A stretch of DNA of 41,746 bases from Anaerolineales bacterium (lineage in GTDB: Bacteria > Chloroflexota > Anaerolineae > Anaerolineales > Villigracilaceae). The stretch lies in NCBI GenBank assembly GCA_016744335.1, contig JADGEO010000030.1:1-41746 (forward strand), given 5' to 3'. The notes under the pieces are model-generated. The model ran no database searches, was not told the DNA's origin, and worked only from the letters and a program-made list of their open reading frames with translations. Shown one piece after another: positions 25,055-32,884 of this stretch. The first letter of the stretch is position 1, and the number at the start of each line of letters is the position of its first letter. The translations under genes were made by a program, and so were the position numbers.

Positions 25055-26025
25055 TGTCTATTCTTGCAGAATCTATGAAAATCAAAGTTGATGATGAAGA
25101 GTCCCGCCTTTCTAAATGGATGAAGAATTATGTGTTCCGTGAATTTAAACGCCGTGGGGCAGTAATTGGCGTGAGTGGCGGCATCGATTCTTCTGTGGTG
25201 CTCGCCTTGGCTGTTCGCGCCTTAGGGAATAAAAGAGTGGTTGCTTTGGCGATGCCAGAAAAAGACTCTAGCCCTGATAGTCTGGAATTAGCCATTCAAC
25301 TATCTAAAAAATTTGATGTTGAGTTGCTTAAAACCGACCTGTTCCCAGCTTTAGATGCGCTTGGATGCTACAATAATTTGACAGATGCTATAAAAGAAAC
25401 CTATTCTGATTACGACCCAAAGCAAGATAAAGTCAAGTTAGTTCTACCAGATAATTTACTCAATAAACCTAGCCTAAATATATTTTCTCTCGTGCTTATG
25501 CGTCCCAACCAATCCGAAGAACGCAAAATTTTATCTCCCCAAGCCTATCTAGGCATTGTTGCCGCCTCGAATATGAAACAACGAATGCGCATGTTAAACC
25601 TTTATTACCATGCCGAGAAACGCAACTACGCGGTACTAGGCACAGGCAATAAAAATGAACACTATCAAGGCTTTTTCGTAAAATACGGAGATGGCGGCGC
25701 AGACCTACAGCCAATTCGGCATTTATATAAAACCCAAGTTTATCAATTAGCACGATATTTGGATATCCCACAAACAATTATTGAGCGCATTCCAACCACA
25801 GATACCTATAGCGCAGGCAGCACGCAGGAAGAATTTTATTTCCGTGTACCTTTTGAATTGCTCGATAAAATTTGGCTAGGCATGGAGATGGGGATGTCTA
25901 CCAGCAAAATTGCAGATGATCTAGATTTGACCGCCGAACAAGTAAAAAGAGTTATGGACGATTTGATTCAGAAAGAACGCACCACAGAATACTTGCGAAC
26001 AGCACCTTTAGCCATTCAGGATTAA
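25054..26025 (+). CDS. NadE-like ATP-dependent amidoligase (NAD+ synthetase fold)
   Basis: A 323-residue N-type ATP pyrophosphatase. The start at 25054 (TAATG overlap, GGAG six bases upstream) is preferred over a GTG at 25042. The pyrophosphate loop is GVSGGIDSSVVLAL (39-52). Later motifs GTGNKNEHYQGFF, KYGDGGADLQPI and LYKTQVYQLARYL match the NadE core closely, so ATP binding is likely. It has no CN-hydrolase glutaminase domain and would depend on free ammonia or on the AsnB glutaminase next door. It may be a second NAD+ synthetase, but its coupling to asnB in a polysaccharide locus suggests a specialised amidoligase. Between the last two motifs and the end it carries the insertion TDTYSAGSTQEEFYFRVPF. 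Confidence 0.75.
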   Translation: MSILAESMKIKVDDEESRLSKWMKNYVFREFKRRGAVIGVSGGIDSSVVLALAVRALGNKRVVALAMPEKDSSPDSLELAIQLSKKFDVELLKTDLFPALDALGCYNNLTDAIKETYSDYDPKQDKVKLVLPDNLLNKPSLNIFSLVLMRPNQSEERKILSPQAYLGIVAASNMKQRMRMLNLYYHAEKRNYAVLGTGNKNEHYQGFFVKYGDGGADLQPIRHLYKTQVYQLARYLDIPQTIIERIPTTDTYSAGSTQEEFYFRVPFELLDKIWLGMEMGMSTSKIADDLDLTAEQVKRVMDDLIQKERTTEYLRTAPLAIQD

Positions 26026-26026
26026 T

Positions 26027-26100
26027 ACCGAGCCGCGCGTAATTTGGGCTTGAGTGCCAACTTTAGTCCGATTCTTGGCGTCAACAGGGGAGCTTTCATC
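26027..26100 (+). repeat. Dispersed 145-bp repeat, truncated copy D
   Basis: This occupies the gap between the convergent NadE-like and ligase genes. It keeps the left half (GAGCCGCGCG, TTGGGCTTGAGTGCC, TTGGCGTCAACAGGGG) and the terminal CTTTCATC, but the right half is missing. It also lies where a bidirectional terminator would be expected. Confidence 0.5.
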
Positions 26101-27569
26101 TATTCAACTAACTTCGATTTAACCACTTTGCCATGCTGATTTATGGGCAATTTAGGCATAAAAATAACGTCTCTGGGCACCATATAGCGTGCAAGCTCTC
26201 GCGTACAGTGGGCAATAATCTCGTTTTTGCTAATCTCAGCATGGGGTCTTCGAACAACAAAAGCGCGGATTGCTTCTCCGCGAAGTGGGTCAGGAACGCC
26301 AATTACAGCAACTGCCATAACTTCTTCCCTTTCTAAAATACAGCCTTCCACTTTTTGGCTACTAATTCGATTCCCGTAGGATTTTATAAAATCGCTTTTG
26401 CGGTCTTTAATATAAATAAAACCCTCTTCGTCAATGGTGGCTATATCCCCTGTTTCTAAATAACCATTAGCAAATTTTTCGGCATTGGCTTGTGCATCGT
26501 TGAGATACCCTGGGGAGATATTTTCCCCTCGTGCAATAATTTCACCAACTTCCCCTGATTTTATATCCTCACCATTTTCATTTACTACCCTTAAATGCAC
26601 ATTGGGGATGCCACGTCCAATTGAATTGAGTTTTGTTTTTAGCATATTTGGGGGCAAATAAGATAAGCGGGCAGTGGCTTCTGTTTGACCATACATGACA
26701 TAGATTTTCGTTTTGGGGCGAATATCAATTAACTCCTTGAGCAATACAGTAGAGAGCTTTCCGCCCGCTTGCTGAATTTTTTTCAGCGTAGGTAATTTTC
26801 GTTTTGAAAAGGTTGAATTGCGTAAATAGATTTGAAAAGTGGTAGGAACGCCCGCAAAACCCGTACAGGACTTCTCCTCCATTAAATCTAAAACTTTTTC
26901 GGGAAAAGCAATAGCATCACCAAGCACAAGAGAACCGCCTACTTTTAGGTGCGTGTGCAAAAGAGAAGTGCCGAAGCAATAATAAAATGGCAAAACAGCC
27001 ATTATTCGTTCATTTTGGTCTAGTTCTAAATATTGGATAATGGAATCTGTATTTGCTTGGATATTTAGGTGGGAGATTCTCACTATTCTGGGTTTTCCCG
27101 TTGTGCCTGATGTTAGCATCCACGCGGCATCTTGATTTTCATCGAATTCTGCTGGTTTACTAGGCAATACTCCGCCAGCTTGCTCGTTCATCGCTTTTTC
27201 ATCGATTAAGATAAGGGATGCTGAGAAAGCAGAAGCATATCTTTTGCGTAGTATTTTTTCAACGCATAGGGCTTTGCATCTTGTTTGTTTAATCTGCTCT
27301 GATAGGTCGTTTTTAGGGAGTTTTGTGGCGAGGGGAACTGCAATTGCGCCAATTTTGATTATTGCCAAATAGCTTGCCACCCAAAACAAAGAGTTGCGCC
27401 CTAAAATGCCCACACTATCACCGGGAGATAGCCCAATGTTTAGGAATTCATTTACCAAACTGATTGTCGATTTCCTTAAATCCCCGTAACTAAACACTTC
27501 TTTTGCTGTGAATAAAGCAGGAGCATCATCATTGATATTGGATTCAAGTAAGTAGTCGGTTATATTCAT
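26100..27569 (-). CDS. Class I adenylate-forming enzyme (acyl-CoA/acyl-ACP ligase-like)
   Basis: A 489-residue ANL-superfamily protein. A3 motif MLTSGTTGKPRIVRISH (151-167), A5 region YVMYGQTEATARLSY, A7 motif YLETGDIATID, A8 hinge KDRKSDFIKSYGNRISSQ, and the A10 lysine in NQHGKVVKSKL at the C-terminus are all present, so it should be active. Substrate is not readable. It faces the carrier-protein/asnB/NadE-like group convergently, and loading of that carrier is a natural hypothesis. No strong ribosome site precedes the start. Repeat copy E lies immediately upstream. Confidence 0.87.
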   Translation of the reverse strand: MNITDYLLESNINDDAPALFTAKEVFSYGDLRKSTISLVNEFLNIGLSPGDSVGILGRNSLFWVASYLAIIKIGAIAVPLATKLPKNDLSEQIKQTRCKALCVEKILRKRYASAFSASLILIDEKAMNEQAGGVLPSKPAEFDENQDAAWMLTSGTTGKPRIVRISHLNIQANTDSIIQYLELDQNERIMAVLPFYYCFGTSLLHTHLKVGGSLVLGDAIAFPEKVLDLMEEKSCTGFAGVPTTFQIYLRNSTFSKRKLPTLKKIQQAGGKLSTVLLKELIDIRPKTKIYVMYGQTEATARLSYLPPNMLKTKLNSIGRGIPNVHLRVVNENGEDIKSGEVGEIIARGENISPGYLNDAQANAEKFANGYLETGDIATIDEEGFIYIKDRKSDFIKSYGNRISSQKVEGCILEREEVMAVAVIGVPDPLRGEAIRAFVVRRPHAEISKNEIIAHCTRELARYMVPRDVIFMPKLPINQHGKVVKSKLVE

Positions 27570-27588
27570 TTATTTTTAGGAAATAGTA

Positions 27589-27743
27589 GGATGATGGCGG
27601 GAAACTGCGCCGTTTTAGACGTGTTCTAGGCTTGAGTTCTGCACCCAAGCTGATTTGTGGCGTGAGCGAATAGGCGTTTACACCAAGAAAATATTGAATA
27701 ATGGCACGCAAGTTGAGGGCGCGTGCGTCGCGGTTCCTTATCC
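27589..27743 (+). repeat. Dispersed 145-bp repeat, copy E
   Basis: A nearly complete copy between the ligase start and the beta-helix gene stop. It reads TGCGCCGTTTTAGACGTG, GGCTTGAGTTCTGCACCCAAGC as a hairpin spanning two blocks, GTGGCGTGAGCGAATAGGCG, GGCACGCAAGTTGAGG and GGCGCGTGCGTCGCGG, ending CTTATCC. Confidence 0.8.
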
Positions 27744-27746
27744 AAT

Positions 27747-29141
27747 TTATGGTGCTGAAGTTATATTATCCAAAAAGATATTGCTATCATCTTCAATTGG
27801 CACCATGAGCCAGGCATTTTGAAAACCAATAATGCTATTCCTGATAATTTGGTTCTCTCTAGAATGGCAATCTCGCGGATTATAATAGTATTGATAATCA
27901 GGGTGAGTGGGGTTATCAGGAGGCAGGGCGGCTTCTATTCCTGCACCAGAACCCGGGTAATCATTGCAGGGCCAATCAGTTCTGTTTTCGTAGGATGATA
28001 TTTGTACCCCCGTTTTGGCTGTATCGGCACCGCCCGTAATTGTGTTATTCTGGATGATATTATTATCGCCACCTTGAGACGCTATCCCTACGAAGACGTC
28101 GTAAATAGTGTTTTCCTCAACAAGGTTTGCATCTGATAAATCCCATTCAAATAAAAGCCCGATACACTCCACTGTACTTCCTAGGCGACTAAGCGTGTTC
28201 CCGCGGACGATATTATTATTGCCCAATAGATTTAACATCTGGCATCCATGTGGGCTATCTAGCCTGTTGCTAACTTTATAAATTTCGTTATTTTCGATTA
28301 GGTTAAAGTTTCCATTGAATTGCATGCCAGATTCTCGGTAAAAATTATAAACACGATTATTATGAACATGCCAATAATCTGTGCTATGTTCTTCCATTGA
28401 ACTCCAATTGTTTTTAAAGGTTCTAATGCCGGCGGCTGTTTCAATAAAATCTATTCCTGCTATTTCCCAATAGTCACAGTCTGAGACAGCAATTGCAGAG
28501 GATTGTTCTCCTTCTACCCCTTGCATTACAATCCCTTTTTGGCTTTCCACGCCATTAGAGAGTAAGCGCGGCGATACATTTGTACCGATAATTTTTATAT
28601 AATCGGCTTTGGGTGTTTGCCAGCTTGCTGGGTTTTTGGGGTTGAGGGTGCATCGAAATATATTGTAATTATTATTATCTGCAACCGGGATTTTGAGAAG
28701 AACCTGTTCATTGGGGTAGTTAGTGAAGTGAATAGGATGTGACGCTGTGCCTGAATTTTGAAATACCCATCCCCCCATAGGTGATATATATTCCCCGCCG
28801 TGTATAATAATCATATTGCCTGCATTGGCTACATCTACCGCTTTTTTTATGCTTTGCCACGGCTGAGATTCGCTTCCATCATTTTCATCGTTGCCATTTG
28901 TTCCGTCTACATAATATCTTTGGGTAATAACGGGTGTTGGCGGAGGCGTATTGGTAGCACGAGGTGGCGTATTTGTTATAAAAGGTATGATCGGGGAGGG
29001 GGGTGGCGTGTTTGTAGGAATGGGGGCTGTGTTTGTACACGAAGACAGAATAATAGCCAATATAAGGATGCCGCAAAACATAAAACAAAGTGTTGAAGAA
29101 GTGAATAATTTTCTGCGACTTATTTTTTTGCTTTTGGTCAT
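27747..29141 (-). CDS. Lipoprotein with Thr/Pro linker and right-handed beta-helix
   Basis: A 464-residue surface protein. After a basic start and hydrophobic segment (about 16-34) comes a lipobox ILSSC with Cys35, then a Pro/Thr linker (about 36-73). The rest begins RYYVDGTNGNDENDGS, QPWQSIKKAVDVANAGN and IIHGGEY, the DUF1565-like opening of right-handed parallel beta-helix proteins. Many short N-I-I-x-N-N/N-x-V repeats follow (for example NFNLIENNEIYKV, NLLGNNNIVRGNTLS, NIIQNNTITGG). Such folds bind or cleave polysaccharides, or serve as surface structures. It probably acts outside the cell on the product of this locus. Catalytic residues cannot be assigned. Confidence 0.82.
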   Translation of the reverse strand: MTKSKKISRRKLFTSSTLCFMFCGILILAIILSSCTNTAPIPTNTPPPSPIIPFITNTPPRATNTPPPTPVITQRYYVDGTNGNDENDGSESQPWQSIKKAVDVANAGNMIIIHGGEYISPMGGWVFQNSGTASHPIHFTNYPNEQVLLKIPVADNNNYNIFRCTLNPKNPASWQTPKADYIKIIGTNVSPRLLSNGVESQKGIVMQGVEGEQSSAIAVSDCDYWEIAGIDFIETAAGIRTFKNNWSSMEEHSTDYWHVHNNRVYNFYRESGMQFNGNFNLIENNEIYKVSNRLDSPHGCQMLNLLGNNNIVRGNTLSRLGSTVECIGLLFEWDLSDANLVEENTIYDVFVGIASQGGDNNIIQNNTITGGADTAKTGVQISSYENRTDWPCNDYPGSGAGIEAALPPDNPTHPDYQYYYNPRDCHSRENQIIRNSIIGFQNAWLMVPIEDDSNIFLDNITSAP

Positions 29142-29242
29142 TTCCCATTACTCCATCTAGGGTTTTATTATATACCAATATATATTGTTTTTGCTAGTCA
29201 CCTGATACCTTGACGCAACGATTTCTCAAATCTCACGAAAAA

Positions 29243-29279
29243 CCGCAAAGATGCTAAGAAAAACTTAAAAACTTTGCGG
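29243..29279. repeat. CCGCAAAG/CTTTGCGG stem in the tkt upstream region
   Basis: An 8-bp perfect stem, extended by flanking A/T pairs, encloses a 21-nt A-rich loop in the 281-bp space between the divergent beta-helix and transketolase genes. On the minus strand a TATAAT box lies at 29167-29172, but no convincing -35 element accompanies it. No confident tkt promoter could be picked. Confidence 0.45.
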
Positions 29280-29422
29280 CTTCGCCGATTCTTTTGTTGA
29301 AAATACCCAAAGTCCCAAAATTCCTAAGACTTTTGAAACAATTCTTTTCTCTCAAAATGGTAAAATTAGCATTATTCTAAAATTGTTTTCTGAAAACCTG
29401 AAATTCAATAGAGGTAATTACA

Positions 29423-31414
29423 ATGGACACGACTACTACTCAACAACGCGCCATTCATGCGCTACGCTTTCTCTCAGCCGATGCCATCCAAGAAGCAAAC
29501 TCCGGACATCCCGGTTTGCCAATGGGCGCGGCGGCGATGGCATATACCGTCTGGACGCGTCATTTGCGTCACTACCCCAAAAACCCAAAATGGTTTGACC
29601 GCGATCGCTTCATTCTCTCTGGCGGGCATGGCTCGGCATTGCTTTACGCCCTCTTGCATCTCACTGGCTACGATGTTTCACTCGATGATTTGAAAAACTT
29701 TCGTCAATGGGGCAGTCTCACGCCCGGACATCCCGAATATGGGCACACCCCCGGCGTAGAACTCACCACAGGTCCCCTAGGCATGGGATTTGCAAACGGT
29801 GTTGGTTTTGCAATCGCCGAAGCTCATCTGGCGGCTCGCTTTAACCAGATGGGGCAGAAAATTATTGACCATTATGTTTATGCAATTGTCACTGATGGCG
29901 ACTTGATGGAAGGCATCGCCTCCGAAGCCGCCTCGTTGGCTGGCACGCTCAAATTGGGCAAACTTATCTATCTTTATGATGATAATCATATTTCTATTGA
30001 TGGCTCAACCGACTTGGCTTTCACCGAAAATCGCGCTAAGCGTTTTGAATCTTATGGCTGGCATGTTCAGACAGTTGCGGATGGTAATGATGTGGAAGTT
30101 ATCGACTCTGCAATTAAAATGGCAAAAGCAGATTCGCGTCCCTCTATTATTATGTGTCGTACCATCATCGGCTTTGGTGCCCCCAATAAACAGGGGACTC
30201 ACGGTGTACATGGTGCACCGCTCGGTGACGAGGAACTTGCTACCGCTAAAGAGAACGCGGGATGGGTCGTTGAGCCGCGTTTCCACGTTCCAGATGAAGT
30301 TTTAGGGCATTTCCGCGAAGCTGTCCCGCGTGGACGTGAGCAAGAAGCTGATTGGAAAATGCGTTTAGAAGCCTACGGACGAATTGCACCAACTAAAGGT
30401 AAAGAATTGAAGAGACTCATTGCAGGTGACTTACCTGAGAATTGGGCAGATGCTCTTCCTGTCTTTGAAGCAGACGAAAAAGGGATGGCAACTCGCATTG
30501 CTTCTGGTAAAGTATTGAACGTGCTCGCCGAAGTCATTCCTGAATTTATGGGCGGCTCGGCAGATTTGGCTCCTTCTAACAAAACGTGGATTGAGGGCGA
30601 AGAAGCCTTCTCTGCCACCACACCCGCGGGTAGAAATATGCACTTTGGCGTGCGTGAGCACGCGATGGGCGCAATCGTCAATGCGATGGCTGTGCATGGT
30701 GGCATTATTCCTTATGGCGGTACTTTCTTAGTCTTCTCTGATTATATGCGTGGTGCATTGCGCGTAGCCGCCTTGTCGAAGTACCCATCTGTCTGGGTCT
30801 TTACGCATGACAGCATCGGCGTTGGCGAAGATGGTCCCACACATCAGCCCATTGAGCATGTGGCTTCTTTGCGTGCAATCCCCAATATGACTGTCATCCG
30901 TCCCGCAGACGCAAATGAAACTGCCCAAGCATGGAAAGCGGCAATTGAAAATAGAAATGGCACAACTGCGCTTATCCTTACTCGCCAGAACCTTCCAACC
31001 TTCGAACCTTTTGACCGTCCGACAGTGTCTAAGGGTGCGTATATTTTGAAAGATTTTAGCGAAAATCCCGATATTATCCTAATGGCATCTGGTTCAGAGG
31101 TGAGTTTGATTCTTGCCGCGGCAGAAAAACTTGCCGAAGATGGCGTGATGGCGCGCGTCGTGTCTGTTCCTTCCATCGAGATCTTTGAGAAAGAGGATCC
31201 AGATTACGTCGCGTCCGTTCTCCCGCCGCAGATGAAGAGCAGGTTGGCGGTCGAGATGGGCATCGCGCAAGGGTGGTGGAAATATGTGGGGAGTGAAGGC
31301 GGCGTTTTATCCATAGAAAAATATGGCGCCTCTGCTCCTGCACAAAAGATTTTTGAAGAATATGGCTTCACGGTTGAAAACGTGGTGAAGCGTGCAAAAG
31401 AGATTCTCAAATAA
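29423..31414 (+). CDS. tkt: Transketolase
   Basis: A full-length 663-residue thiamine-diphosphate enzyme moving two-carbon units between ketose and aldose phosphates in the non-oxidative pentose phosphate pathway. The start is [15 protein letters not shown] (SGHPG 27-31), and the TPP/Mg motif is TDGDLMEG...DDNHISIDG (about 155-193). The central domain has [21 protein letters not shown] and [14 protein letters not shown]; the C-domain follows [17 protein letters not shown] lies eight bases before the ATG. It begins a block of sugar-phosphate genes with tal and pgi. Confidence 0.95.
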   Translation: MDTTTTQQRAIHALRFLSADAIQEANSGHPGLPMGAAAMAYTVWTRHLRHYPKNPKWFDRDRFILSGGHGSALLYALLHLTGYDVSLDDLKNFRQWGSLTPGHPEYGHTPGVELTTGPLGMGFANGVGFAIAEAHLAARFNQMGQKIIDHYVYAIVTDGDLMEGIASEAASLAGTLKLGKLIYLYDDNHISIDGSTDLAFTENRAKRFESYGWHVQTVADGNDVEVIDSAIKMAKADSRPSIIMCRTIIGFGAPNKQGTHGVHGAPLGDEELATAKENAGWVVEPRFHVPDEVLGHFREAVPRGREQEADWKMRLEAYGRIAPTKGKELKRLIAGDLPENWADALPVFEADEKGMATRIASGKVLNVLAEVIPEFMGGSADLAPSNKTWIEGEEAFSATTPAGRNMHFGVREHAMGAIVNAMAVHGGIIPYGGTFLVFSDYMRGALRVAALSKYPSVWVFTHDSIGVGEDGPTHQPIEHVASLRAIPNMTVIRPADANETAQAWKAAIENRNGTTALILTRQNLPTFEPFDRPTVSKGAYILKDFSENPDIILMASGSEVSLILAAAEKLAEDGVMARVVSVPSIEIFEKEDPDYVASVLPPQMKSRLAVEMGIAQGWWKYVGSEGGVLSIEKYGASAPAQKIFEEYGFTVENVVKRAKEILK

Positions 31415-31459
31415 TAAGTGCATTGCATCTTAAAGATGTGTTGTACTTCGGGTTTGACT

Positions 31460-31645
31460 ATGGATATAGAGACAATTTACGCCATTCTCCTGATTGGCGG
31501 CGGTATTTTTGGCTTATATAGCGCAGTAAAAGGAGAAAGCATAGAAAAATCGGATGAACCGAAATTGAGCAAAAACGCCTCCCGTGCCATCTTTGCCGTG
31601 ACGGGCATTGCGTTGATAGTTTTTGGTGTCTTAAGACTGCGTTAA
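31460..31645 (+). CDS. Small two-helix membrane protein
   Basis: A 61-residue frame beginning MDIETIYAILL; an earlier in-frame start at 31418 would add a polar, unlikely extension just after the tkt stop. It has two hydrophobic stretches, about 6-20 and 40-58, linked by a charged segment (KGESIEKSDEPKLSKNASR). No family is recognised and the ribosome site is weak. Its location between tkt and tal on the same strand, with a codon pattern like its neighbours, favours a real gene. Confidence 0.5.
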   Translation: MDIETIYAILLIGGGIFGLYSAVKGESIEKSDEPKLSKNASRAIFAVTGIALIVFGVLRLR

Positions 31646-31738
31646 AAAGTTTGAAGGTTGGAAGGTTTGAAAGTTGTTTTTGCAACCCTCTAACCTTGTA
31701 ACCTTCCAACGTTTTAACATTCAAACATTCAAACAAAG
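31646..31738. repeat. Degenerate heptamer repeat with inverted arms
   Basis: The spacer before tal is built from variants of AACCTTC/GAAGGTT: GTTTGAAGGTTGGAAGG on the left, CTAACCTTGTAACCTTCC and ACATTCAAACATTCAAAC on the right. The two sides are complementary, so a hairpin is possible. The same heptamer occurs in perfect tandem inside pgi. Confidence 0.6.
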
Positions 31739-31744
31739 GAACTT

Positions 31745-32818
31745 ATGAACCCCATTCAAGAACTTACAGCCCTAGGGCAATCTATTTGGTACGATAATAT
31801 CCAACGAGAACTACTTGAAAACGGCGAACTTGCCGCCATGATAGAACGCGGCGATATTCGCGGTGTGACCTCGAATCCCAGCATCTTTCAGAATGCGATA
31901 GCGAACTCAAATGATTATGATGACGCACTAAAACCTTTGCTTGCCGATGGCTGGGATGCAGAAAAAATCTTCTGGGAACTCGCGGTTAAAGATATTCAGG
32001 ATGCCTGTGATATTTTTGCCCCCCTCTATAAAGAAAGCGAAGGTAGCGATGGCTATGTTTCGCTTGAAGTCAGCCCTTATTTGGCAAATGACAGCGAAGG
32101 CACGATTACGCAGGCAAAAGAACTTTGGACGCGTGTCAATAAACCCAATCTAATGATAAAAATTCCCGCTACAAAAGCTGGCTTGCCGGCAATTCGGCAG
32201 GCTATCGCGGCGGGCATTAATGTCAACGTGACTCTCATTTTTTCCATCGCTCGCTATCGTGAAGTTATGGATGCCTATCTCGCTGGGCTTGAAGATCGCG
32301 TGTTGGCTAAAGAGAGCATCGCAGATGTTCACTCGGTTGCCTCTTTCTTTATTTCACGACTCGATAGCATTATTGACGATCAGCTCCCTGAAAACTCCCC
32401 TTTGCGAGGCAAAATTGCGATTGCTAACGCTAAACTTGCTTATGAAGCCTTTGGGCAGGTTTTCAGCGAAGCTCGTTTTGGGAAAATGCAACTCGTGCAG
32501 GCAAATTATCAACGCCCGCTTTGGGCATCGACTAGCACCAAAAACCCCGCCTACCCCGACACCCTTTATATTGACGAACTTATTGGACCTGCCACCGTCA
32601 ACACCGTTCCCCCTAAAACACTCGATGCTTTCAAAGACCATGGCATGGCGGCGGCGACTCTCAAAGCTGATTTGGATGAAGCGAAGAAATCTGTCGCCGA
32701 TTTGGCCTCCGCTGGGATTTCCCTTGATGATGCCACACAGCATTTGGAAGACGCAGGTGTGAAATCTTTTGCAGATGCGTTTACAAGTTTGCTTCAAACG
32801 ATTAAAGATAGAAAATAA
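31745..32818 (+). CDS. tal: Transaldolase
   Basis: A 357-residue transaldolase that transfers a dihydroxyacetone unit between sugar phosphates. The start is NPIQELTALGQSIWYDNIQR; the family motif GVTSNPSIFQNAI covers residues 40-52. The Schiff-base lysine is K139 in NLMIKIPATKAG, and STSTKNPAY and GPATVNTVP follow. Length and the N-terminal motif match the longer actinobacterial/cyanobacterial-type enzymes, a type also found fused to glucose-6-phosphate isomerase in some bacteria. Here it is a separate gene with its own stop, followed by a strong palindrome. AAAGGA precedes the ATG. Confidence 0.94.
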   Translation: MNPIQELTALGQSIWYDNIQRELLENGELAAMIERGDIRGVTSNPSIFQNAIANSNDYDDALKPLLADGWDAEKIFWELAVKDIQDACDIFAPLYKESEGSDGYVSLEVSPYLANDSEGTITQAKELWTRVNKPNLMIKIPATKAGLPAIRQAIAAGINVNVTLIFSIARYREVMDAYLAGLEDRVLAKESIADVHSVASFFISRLDSIIDDQLPENSPLRGKIAIANAKLAYEAFGQVFSEARFGKMQLVQANYQRPLWASTSTKNPAYPDTLYIDELIGPATVNTVPPKTLDAFKDHGMAAATLKADLDEAKKSVADLASAGISLDDATQHLEDAGVKSFADAFTSLLQTIKDRK

Positions 32819-32821
32819 GAC

Positions 32822-32866
32822 GCAACTAAGAACCCGTTCCCTTCAAGGGAACGGGTTCTTAGTTGC
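32822..32866. terminator. 45-bp perfect palindrome between tal and pgi
   Basis: Arms of 22 bp pair perfectly around one central base, with the core CGTTCCCTTCAAGGGAACG. It begins three bases after the tal stop and ends 18 bp before pgi. There is no U-run, so it may be a REP-like element or a processing/attenuation site rather than a classical terminator. Related palindromes lie at 37525 and 40593. Confidence 0.7.
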
Positions 32867-32884
32867 CATATCTACGGAGATAAA

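Noticed and set aside
25054..26025. Calling this gene nadE with a housekeeping role
   Set aside because: The fold and ATP site fit, but the coupling to asnB and the altered C-terminal segment make the substrate uncertain, so no symbol was given.
29142..29422. Promoters for tkt and the beta-helix gene
   Set aside because: Single boxes (TATAAT at 29167-29172 on the minus strand, TTGAAA at 29333-29338) occur, but no partner box lies at a suitable distance.
32259..32762. 167-residue plus-strand frame, and a 147-residue minus one, inside tal
   Set aside because: Out-of-frame shadows of transaldolase, whose own motifs are continuous.
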